The position numbers were made by a program, and so were the translations under genes. Below, piece after piece: positions 51,082-56,893 of a stretch of DNA of 56,893 bases. The stretch covers positions 1-56,893 of the forward strand of contig QNES01000006.1 of NCBI GenBank assembly GCA_003645255.1. Direction: 5' to 3'. Every line of letters begins with the position of its first letter. The first letter of the stretch is position 1. Origin of the DNA: Gammaproteobacteria bacterium (lineage in GTDB: Bacteria; Pseudomonadota; Gammaproteobacteria; Beggiatoales; Beggiatoaceae). Below the pieces are notes generated by a model, which saw only the letters and a list, made by a program, of their open reading frames with translations, was not told where the DNA came from and searched no databases.

Positions 51082-51231
51082 AACGATCCTCCCTCCGGAT
51101 AAAAAGTCTAAGCTTTCATTAGGTGAGGGATGTGGGGTGGGTAACGTTAAAAAATGGTTACATTCAACGGAACGAGTGTTTATTAATTAAGTAACCCTAA
51201 GCTTCAGCGAGGGAATAATGGGTAGATCGTT
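51082..51231 (+). ncRNA. Possible structured leader RNA upstream of the globin-Mop gene
   Basis: Outer arms AACGATC (51082-51088) and GATCGTT (51225-51231) enclose about 136 bases that are less AT-rich than the flanks. Inside are CCTCCCTC pairing options with GTGAGGGA, GGGTAACG with AGTAACCC, and a direct repeat TAAGCTTTCA..GGTGAGGGA / TAAGCTTCAGCGAGGGA. It ends 149 bases before the ATG of the globin gene. I do not recognise it as a known riboswitch; it may also be repeat debris. Confidence 0.3.
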
Positions 51232-51379
51232 CCCCTGTACGGATATATAGAAATATTTCTGCATTATTCTATATTTCACGACAAAATCGCGATCTAGATT
51301 TCATTTGTTTATATATCTACAAATATCCATAAAATTGCTATCTTTCAGATATCAAAACATTTATGAGTACAGAACTGAT

Positions 51380-52258
51380 ATGAATACAGAACTGATTGGA
51401 CAAAGCTGGGATAAGTTGACGGATCAACATGACGTATTAGTACAGACACTTTGTGAAAGGCTGGTTAAGCAATATCCTAATTATGAAGCACTTTTTCCAA
51501 AAGATGTCTATCGGGTAATGTCAAAAATCGTAAGAACCCTAACGCTTGTTGCAAGGGTAGGTGATCCTGAAATCACGCAATCTCGGTTGGTGAAGTTAGG
51601 ATATAAACACCGTCAATTTAATTTGACTTCAAGCGATTTTTTGAATTTCAAAGGACTATTCCTGGAAGTATTAGGGGAATATTGCAATAAACATTGCCCT
51701 GATGTTTGGAATGAAACTTGTGTGCTGGCATGGGAAGAAGCTTTTGATAAAATTATCATTCCATACATGACGCAAGGATTAGAAAAAATGAGTCGTTCTG
51801 AAAAAATGAGACTCATTGATATGCAAACCAGTGCGGGAAATCAACTGTTAGGTACAGTCGTCAGCATCAAACAAGAAACGGTGTATGCCGAAATCACACT
51901 TAAACTCGAAGCAGGTGATCAGATCGTTGCGGTAGTACCACAACAGGGTGTAAATAACTTAAACTTGGTCATTGGTAGTCAAGCTTATGTACTTATTAGA
52001 AGCATCCATATCATGTTGGTACATGCTGATACGGAACTTCAATTTAGTACCCGAAATCATTTTTGTGGTCGGGTGATTAAAACTGAAAGCGGTGCTGTTA
52101 ATGCCAAAGTGACGCTGCAACTTAAAAGTGGTACGGTTTTTCACTCACTGGTGACTCAAGACACTATCACCGACTTAGAACTGAAAAAAGGAGAACGAGT
52201 GTGTTGTGTTTTCAGAGGTGTTGATGTCATTTTAGCCGTTGAAAAAGAACTGGGATAG
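51380..52258 (+). CDS. Globin domain fused to two Mop (molybdate-binding) domains
   Basis: 292 residues from the ATG at 51380; a frame open to 51305 uses a poor TTG. Residues 1-135 are a globin: LIGQSWDKLTDQHDVLVQTLCERL (A/B helices), YEALFP with the CD-corner Phe39, and LGYKHRQFNL with the proximal haem ligand H77. Residues 150-219 and 222-290 are tandem Mop/TOBE domains: SAGNQLLGTVVSI, VYAEITLKL, then STRNHFCGRVIKTESGAVNAKVTLQL and VFRGVDVILAVE. Mop domains bind molybdate or tungstate in ModE, ModC and molbindins. The fusion suggests a haem-based gas or redox signal joined to oxyanion binding. Cytoplasmic. A hairpin terminator follows. Confidence 0.85.
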   Translation: MNTELIGQSWDKLTDQHDVLVQTLCERLVKQYPNYEALFPKDVYRVMSKIVRTLTLVARVGDPEITQSRLVKLGYKHRQFNLTSSDFLNFKGLFLEVLGEYCNKHCPDVWNETCVLAWEEAFDKIIIPYMTQGLEKMSRSEKMRLIDMQTSAGNQLLGTVVSIKQETVYAEITLKLEAGDQIVAVVPQQGVNNLNLVIGSQAYVLIRSIHIMLVHADTELQFSTRNHFCGRVIKTESGAVNAKVTLQLKSGTVFHSLVTQDTITDLELKKGERVCCVFRGVDVILAVEKELG

Positions 52259-52308
52259 TTTCCACGGAACGAAACCAAAATATCTTCAGCATGGGAATAT
52301 CTTTTATA

Positions 52309-52336
52309 GAAACCCCGTTTTAAAAAACGGGGTTTC
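52309..52336. terminator. Palindrome after the globin-Mop gene
   Basis: GAAACCCCGTTTT and AAAACGGGGTTTC. It is a GAAACCCC/GGGGTTTC variant of the palindrome family, 50 bases after the stop and 35 before glyA. Confidence 0.65.
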
Positions 52337-52370
52337 TTACATCACTAAAATGAAGTCTTAACAAAAATCT

Positions 52371-53624
52371 ATGTTTTCAAATAATTTGAATATTGCGAAT
52401 TTTGATCCAGAATTATGGCAAGCGATGCAAAATGAAGTCAAGCGGCAAGAAGAACATCTCGAACTGATTGCTTCAGAAAATTATGCAAGCCCCCGCGTAC
52501 TCGAAGCACAAGGCTCAGTGTTGACGAATAAATATGCAGAAGGCTATCCTCGTAAACGCTATTATGGTGGTTGTGAGTTTGTTGATATAGCAGAGCAGTT
52601 AGCCATTGATCGTGCAAAACAATTATTCAATGCCGACTATGTCAATGTGCAACCGCATTCCGGTTCACAAGCAAACATTGCCGTTTATATGGCTTTATTA
52701 CAGCCGGGGGATACCATTTTAGGTATGAGTTTAGCGCATGGTGGACACCTAACGCATGGTTCAAAAGTCAATTTTTCAGGGAAATTATATCATGCAGTGC
52801 AATATGGTTTAAAAGCTGATACTGGCGAAATTGATTATGAACAAGTTGAAGCTTTGGCACTTGAGTATAAGCCGAAAATGATTATGAGTGGTTTTAGTGC
52901 CTATTCGCGGGTAATTGATTGGCAACGGCTGCGTGACATTGCCGATAAAGTCAATGCTTACTTAGTCGCCGATATGGCTCATGTTGCCGGTTTAATTGCA
53001 GGTGGCTTATATCCTAGCCCGGTGCAAATTGCCGATGTAACGACGACGACAACACATAAAACTTTGCGGGGGCCCAGGGGCGGCTTAATTCTTGCTAAAG
53101 CTAATCCTGAAGTTGAAAAGAAGCTCAATTCCTTAGTCTTTCCTGGGACACAAGGGGGACCTTTAATGCATGTGATTGCTGCTAAAGCTGTCGCGCTCAA
53201 GGAAGCTTTACAACCTGAATTTAAAACTTATCAAGCACAAGTCATAAAAAATGCACAAGCGATGACAACGGTCATCATGGCGCGGGGCTATAAAATTGTT
53301 TCGGGGGGTACGGATAACCACTTGTTTTTAATTGATTTAATTGAAAAAGGTATCACAGGCAAAGCCGCCGATGCCGCTTTAGGAGCGGCTAATATCACAG
53401 TAAATAAAAACACCGTACCTTCTGATCCACAATCGCCATTCGTAACCAGTGGACTTCGTATTGGTACGCCTGCGATGACTACGCGGGGCTTAGGTGTAAC
53501 CGAAGTTCGCCAGGTTGCCCATTGGATTTGTGATATTATTGATAATATAGAAAATATTGATGTACAAACATCAATCAAAGCCGAAGTATTAGCAATGTGT
53601 TCCCGTTTTCCAGTCTATAGATAA
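52371..53624 (+). CDS. glyA: Serine hydroxymethyltransferase
   Basis: 417 residues. It has the PLP-lysine motif [14 protein letters not shown] (K230), [33 protein letters not shown], and [15 protein letters not shown], all standard. The enzyme converts serine and tetrahydrofolate to glycine and methylene-tetrahydrofolate and supplies one-carbon units. It leads a likely operon with ribD and ribE; nrdR, which lies between glyA and ribD in many relatives, is absent. The start at 52371 has no strong ribosome-binding site (TCTTAACAAAAATCT upstream). Confidence 0.98.
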   Translation: MFSNNLNIANFDPELWQAMQNEVKRQEEHLELIASENYASPRVLEAQGSVLTNKYAEGYPRKRYYGGCEFVDIAEQLAIDRAKQLFNADYVNVQPHSGSQANIAVYMALLQPGDTILGMSLAHGGHLTHGSKVNFSGKLYHAVQYGLKADTGEIDYEQVEALALEYKPKMIMSGFSAYSRVIDWQRLRDIADKVNAYLVADMAHVAGLIAGGLYPSPVQIADVTTTTTHKTLRGPRGGLILAKANPEVEKKLNSLVFPGTQGGPLMHVIAAKAVALKEALQPEFKTYQAQVIKNAQAMTTVIMARGYKIVSGGTDNHLFLIDLIEKGITGKAADAALGAANITVNKNTVPSDPQSPFVTSGLRIGTPAMTTRGLGVTEVRQVAHWICDIIDNIENIDVQTSIKAEVLAMCSRFPVYR

Positions 53625-53733
53625 AATGATAAACTCCAAAATCCCCCCAATTCCCCCTTTAACAAAGGATGAAAACGCATCTATTTCTCCTATATCAAAT
53701 GATGAATTCTCTTCCCCAATATCTTCTGTCGGA

Positions 53734-54864
53734 ATGGGAAAATTTAATGATCAATATTACATGGCTCGCGCTTTACGCTTGGCTAAGAAAGGGTTATGGA
53801 GTACGGAACCCAACCCTCGTACTGGTTGTGTTCTAGTACGTGATGGCGAAATTGTTGGTGAAGGCTGGCACCAAGTTGCAGGTGAACCTCATGCTGAAAT
53901 TCATGCGCTTGCCATGGCAAAAGAAAAGGCTGTGGAAGCAACTTGTTATGTGACGCTTGAACCTTGTTGCCATCATGGTCGTACACCGCCTTGTACTGAT
54001 GCGCTTATTAAGGCTGGTGTTACCCGCGTCGTTGCCGCAATAACCGATCCCAATCCTTTAGTTTCTAAAAAGGGCATTGAACAGTTACTTAAAGCGGGTA
54101 TTACGGTCGACACAGGTATTTTAAGCCACGAAGCTGAGCAATTGAATCCTGGGTTTTTCATGCGTATGCGCCACAAACGTCCCTATATTCGTTGCAAGCT
54201 GGCGATGAGTTTAGATGGGCGCACTGCGATGGCTTCTGGGGAAAGTAAATGGATTACTTCTCAAAATGCCCGTCGTGATGTACAATGTTTACGCGCCCGT
54301 AGTTCAGCAATTTTGGCAGGTGTGGGTACAGTGCTGGCAGATGATCCTCAACTGACTGTGCGTGAAAATGAGCTTTCTTGCAAATTATCCTTGGAGAAAC
54401 CGGTTGTGATTAAGCAACCTTTGCGAGTAATCATTGATACCCATTTAAGTATGCCTCATGATGCCCGTATGTTAAGTTTACCTGGACAAACTTTGATTTT
54501 TACAGCTTCTTATAATAAGACAATTAAAGGCATATTAGAAAAAGCCGGTGCTATTGTTGTCTCTCAACCGAATCAAGAAAAACGGGTAGATTTACCCGTT
54601 TTATGTCAAATTTTAGCTGAAGAATATGAAGTGAATGAAGTTCAGATGGAAACGGGGGCAAATTTAAGTGGTGCAATGCTTAGCAAAGGTTTGATTGATG
54701 AGATAGTCATTTATATGGCACCTGTTTTAATGGGAAATAAAGCGCGTGGGCTATTTAATTTGCCAGAAATTGAACACCTTAATCAAATAATCCCCCTTTC
54801 TATAGTCGATATCCGTGCCATAGGTCACGATTGGCGTATCACAGCCCACCCAATTTATCAGTGA
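53734..54864 (+). CDS. ribD: Bifunctional riboflavin biosynthesis deaminase/reductase RibD
   Basis: 376 residues from the ATG at 53734, which gives MGKFNDQYYMARALRLAKKG and matches the family start. The frame opens at 53626, one base after the glyA stop, but the extra 36 codons (KIPPIPPLTKDENAS) look like translated dispersed repeat. The deaminase domain has the zinc site HAEIHALAMA and PCCHHGRTPPC; the reductase domain has LAMSLDGRTAMASGESKWIT and LVDEIVIYMAP-like LIDEIVIYMAPVLMG. It performs the second and third steps of riboflavin synthesis. No FMN riboswitch is seen upstream. Confidence 0.94.
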   Translation: MGKFNDQYYMARALRLAKKGLWSTEPNPRTGCVLVRDGEIVGEGWHQVAGEPHAEIHALAMAKEKAVEATCYVTLEPCCHHGRTPPCTDALIKAGVTRVVAAITDPNPLVSKKGIEQLLKAGITVDTGILSHEAEQLNPGFFMRMRHKRPYIRCKLAMSLDGRTAMASGESKWITSQNARRDVQCLRARSSAILAGVGTVLADDPQLTVRENELSCKLSLEKPVVIKQPLRVIIDTHLSMPHDARMLSLPGQTLIFTASYNKTIKGILEKAGAIVVSQPNQEKRVDLPVLCQILAEEYEVNEVQMETGANLSGAMLSKGLIDEIVIYMAPVLMGNKARGLFNLPEIEHLNQIIPLSIVDIRAIGHDWRITAHPIYQ

Positions 54865-54892
54865 ACAGTTATCAGTTACCAATTACCAATGA
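54865..54892 (-). repeat. Inverted heptamer array directly after the ribD stop
   Basis: On the plus strand ACAGTTA, TCAGTTA, CCAATTA, CCAATGA follow the TGA stop without a gap. On the minus strand they read TCATTGG, TAATTGG, TAACTGA, TAACTGT. This is the opposite orientation to the array before ribE. Confidence 0.6.
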
Positions 54893-54958
54893 TTTCGTTT
54901 TAATGATTTATAGATGTTCAGAAAAATATCTTTACCTATAAACGGTTATTTTATTTGA

Positions 54959-55000
54959 TAATTGATAACTTGTAACTGATAATTAATAACTGATAACTGA
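54959..55000 (+). repeat. TAACTGA heptamer array directly upstream of ribE
   Basis: Six consecutive seven-base units: TAATTGA, TAACTTG, TAACTGA, TAATTAA, TAACTGA, TAACTGA. They end 5 bases before the ribE ATG (AAAAC between), where the ribosome-binding site should be. Confidence 0.8.
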
Positions 55001-55005
55001 AAAAC

Positions 55006-55662
55006 ATGTTTACTGGTATTATTCAAGCTATAGGACAAATTGCACAAAAACAAGCAACGGGTAGTGATGCCCGTTTATATGTGCAGACTAACAACTTAGA
55101 CATTAAGACGGTGCAACTAGGGGATAGCATTGCAGTTAATGGCGTTTGTTTGACCGCTGTCACATTGCCTGGCGATGGTTTTTGGGCTGATGTTTCAGGC
55201 GAAACCCTGAACTACACCACCTTGGGCGAGCTATCAATAGGGAGTCTCGTTAATCTGGAAAAAGCCTTAACTCCCCAAACTCACTTAGGCGGACATATCG
55301 TCAGTGGTCATGTCGATGGTGTCGGCACCGTGACTCAATGTTATGATGATGGTCGCTCAACGCGCCTACATGTTCGTGTCCCCAATGAATTAGCCAAATA
55401 CATCGCCTCAAAAGGCTCAATTTGTATTGATGGCATCAGTTTAACCATCAACACAGTACAAGGTGCAGAATTTACGTTAAATATCGTGCCACATACCTTA
55501 GAAAAAACCAATTTAGCTAATGTGAAAGTTGGGCGACTGGTTAATCTTGAAGTTGATATTATTGCCCGTTATTTGGAACGATTATTACTGGGTGAAAAAG
55601 CCGCTAATCCCAATGCAGATGGTATAAGTGAAGCTTTTTTACTTCAACATGGATTTGCTTAA
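55006..55662 (+). CDS. ribE: Riboflavin synthase (alpha subunit)
   Basis: 218 residues. Two lumazine-binding domains, each with the family motif: MFTGIIQAIGQI, SIAVNGVCLTAVT and GGHIVSGHVDGVGTV; then KGSICIDGISLTIN and VNLEVDIIARYLERLL. It dismutates two molecules of dimethyl-ribityllumazine to riboflavin. Downstream of ribD on the same strand with a 141-base gap filled by heptamer arrays. The next genes ribBA and ribH are not adjacent. No Shine-Dalgarno sequence is visible; the array replaces it. E. coli workers call this gene ribC/ribE. Confidence 0.97.
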   Translation: MFTGIIQAIGQIAQKQATGSDARLYVQTNNLDIKTVQLGDSIAVNGVCLTAVTLPGDGFWADVSGETLNYTTLGELSIGSLVNLEKALTPQTHLGGHIVSGHVDGVGTVTQCYDDGRSTRLHVRVPNELAKYIASKGSICIDGISLTINTVQGAEFTLNIVPHTLEKTNLANVKVGRLVNLEVDIIARYLERLLLGEKAANPNADGISEAFLLQHGFA

Positions 55663-55762
55663 AAACCTGTTTCATCTTATCAATACCTTTGTAAAATTGT
55701 TTTCCTTGTCATTCATACATAACTGCGTTATACTGAACACACTTGAAATTTGTGAAAATTCA

Positions 55763-55793
55763 GAAACCCCGTTTTTTAAAAACGGGTTTTTTT
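55763..55793. terminator. Palindrome with T tract after ribE
   Basis: GAAACCCCGTTTTTT and AAAAACGGG followed by TTTTTTT. It lies 100 bases after the ribE stop and 75 before the convergent membrane protein gene. Confidence 0.65.
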
Positions 55794-55867
55794 GAGGCAA
55801 TGTTTTCACAAAATTCAAGGGAAGCAGTCCCACAACCGAAAATCCAAATGTCACAAAGTAGAATTAA

Positions 55868-56893
55868 TTATTTTAAAATTCGACGAAATTGGAAAGATTG
55901 AGATGAACGTGGCGGTGCTGTTGCTTTCGAGCCTAAACTTTCTTGCCCAGAACGCAAATAACCTTCACTCCAACCCACTATCAAGAAAAATAAAGGCACC
56001 GTTTGACCTCCTAACCAAACCGTGGCAACTGATACAAAAATGAGAACATACAAACTCAGTAAAGTAAAGCCTAGCGAACTACCCGGAGGATCAATTACGG
56101 GATGCAACATGGAATGGAAAAATAATCGTATTGTCATTGTAACAAAAATGCTCCAAAAAAAGCCCAATCCCATTATTCCATGTTGGAGTAACAACAATAA
56201 AAAATGGTTGTCGATAGACTTTTGATTGGATTCAGGCCGCGGAATACCAAAACGTCCCCATCCCCAAATTATGTGTTCCATTGCAATATCAAAATAGTTG
56301 ATCACTAACTGCCAACGATAAACAACGGTTTCTTGGGAGCGTGTTTCGGCAAGACCAGGGTCTATTGAGGCATAACTTATAAACCATGATATTATTGGAA
56401 TACCAACAGTAACAGAGAGTGCCACAAAAAACCAAAAAATAAGCCAGCGTCTTTTTGAAAGGCCCATTAAAGGTATAAAAGCGGCTACTATTGCACCAAT
56501 AATTGGACCACGCGTTAGCGTTACAAAACCACCAGCAAATATCCCTAGACTCAGCAAACGAGCCGTTGATATGGGTAACCAAGGAAATTGACGAAGACGA
56601 GGTGGCCAAGCGTGACTCCATTCCAACCAACGCTGAATCCGATAACCTACCCATAAGACAATGCCAGCTAAAATTTCGTGTCCATAAGGACCAGCAATTC
56701 GTATAACTCCCCAACGCTTTTGGCTGCTGCCTGCATTGACCCAACCTTCACCACCAAAAAAACGGCCTAATAAGGATTGCTGAATAGAATACTGTGATTG
56801 AGTGATGAATTGAAAAATCATCAACATCGCAACGATAAACAACACTATAACAATACTTTTGGCAAATGCCTCGCGCAATCCGGCCGGTTCAAC
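55868..56893 (-). CDS. O-antigen ligase / polymerase-like membrane protein, 5' end cut by window edge
   Basis: The frame is open to the window edge (VEPAGLREAFAKSIVIV), so the N-terminus is outside; 341 codons are seen. About seven hydrophobic segments and the large periplasmic loop with VVYRWQLVINYFDIAMEHIIWGWGRFGIPR and NHFLLLLLQHGIMGLGFFW match the Wzy/WaaL (O-antigen ligase domain) superfamily. FVTLTRGPIIGAIVAAF holds a conserved Arg. Such proteins polymerise or attach surface polysaccharide on the periplasmic side. The C-terminus (RSGQESLGSKATAPPRSSQSF) is soluble. It probably opens another polysaccharide cluster beyond the window. Confidence 0.8.
   Translation of the reverse strand, partial: VEPAGLREAFAKSIVIVLFIVAMLMIFQFITQSQYSIQQSLLGRFFGGEGWVNAGSSQKRWGVIRIAGPYGHEILAGIVLWVGYRIQRWLEWSHAWPPRLRQFPWLPISTARLLSLGIFAGGFVTLTRGPIIGAIVAAFIPLMGLSKRRWLIFWFFVALSVTVGIPIISWFISYASIDPGLAETRSQETVVYRWQLVINYFDIAMEHIIWGWGRFGIPRPESNQKSIDNHFLLLLLQHGIMGLGFFWSIFVTMTIRLFFHSMLHPVIDPPGSSLGFTLLSLYVLIFVSVATVWLGGQTVPLFFLIVGWSEGYLRSGQESLGSKATAPPRSSQSFQFRRILK

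Larger units (their letters stand above)
50377..51379. other. One-kilobase spacer upstream of the globin-Mop gene
   Basis: No gene is supported. It holds the inverted-repeat elements 50418-50555 and 50749-50916, a possible structured leader at 51082-51231, and a duplicated start site at 51363-51396. GGGAATTGGGAATCTG appears in inverted form near 50590. Confidence 0.6.

Noticed and set aside
54865-55005. FMN riboswitch before ribE
   Set aside because: The gap is filled by heptamer arrays and AT-rich text; none of the conserved FMN riboswitch segments (such as AGGGTTCAATTCC-like or GATTCAGTGA-like blocks) is seen.

Overview
The window is AT-rich DNA from a gammaproteobacterium, most likely a large filamentous sulfur bacterium of the Beggiatoa/Thioploca/Thiomargarita group (order Thiotrichales). 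This is an inference. It rests on gammaproteobacterial gene orders (fur/bamE/ratB/ratA; glyA-ribD-ribE; secA and argJ in the same orientation), a DsrC/TusE-family protein, an exported TPR-CHAT protein, Rpn/PD-(D/E)XK genes, and TAACTGA heptamer arrays, a repeat type I recall from marine Beggiatoaceae. There are no phage genes, CRISPR arrays, rRNA genes or intact insertion sequences. The genes are mostly housekeeping, set among long repeat-filled spacers.

Layout. 1-7.7 kb: surface polysaccharide genes (a glycosyltransferase cut by the window edge, SGNH + MBOAT acyltransfer pair, second glycosyltransferase, PIG-L deacetylase) with a decayed higBA module among them. 7.8-20.8 kb: tRNA-Leu, RNase R, a PD-(D/E)XK-like protein, thioredoxin, an isolated GspJ pseudopilin, GlmS, tRNA-Glu and tRNA-Ala, a PfkB-family kinase, a hydroxylase, Fur, BamE, RatB, RatA and a Na+ symporter. 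21-37.6 kb: an Rpn nuclease, a secreted Calx-beta protein, a giant HEAT/DUF349 protein, 6-phosphogluconolactonase, a cysteine-free DsrC-family protein (RspA type), a REC-PAS-histidine kinase, a secreted protein followed by an exported 14-TPR CHAT protease-like protein, and ArgJ. 37.6-44.1 kb: two polysaccharide genes lying between argJ and secA. 44.6-52.3 kb: membrane protein, HD + nucleotidyltransferase pair, ThiS, tRNA-Gly, a pckA pseudogene, a sigma-region-4-like protein with winged-helix repeats, and a globin fused to two molybdate-binding Mop domains. 52.4-56.9 kb: glyA, ribD, ribE, and an O-antigen-ligase-like gene cut by the window edge.

The spacers hold several dispersed repeat classes: (i) GAAATNNNATTTTTT palindromes whose two arms change together, mostly at gene ends and probably terminators; (ii) GGGCRRAC palindromes; (iii) MITE-like inverted-repeat elements of about 45-190 bp in at least five families; (iv) heptamer arrays (TAACTGA, TTAATGG, GGGAATT) directly before start codons or running across stop codons.

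Best candidates for undescribed biology are the globin-Mop-Mop fusion with its odd leader, the sigma-4/winged-helix protein, the exported TPR-CHAT locus, the HD/nucleotidyltransferase pair, and the heptamer arrays that provide stop codons. No computation was run; start sites and families come from reading the sequence by eye.
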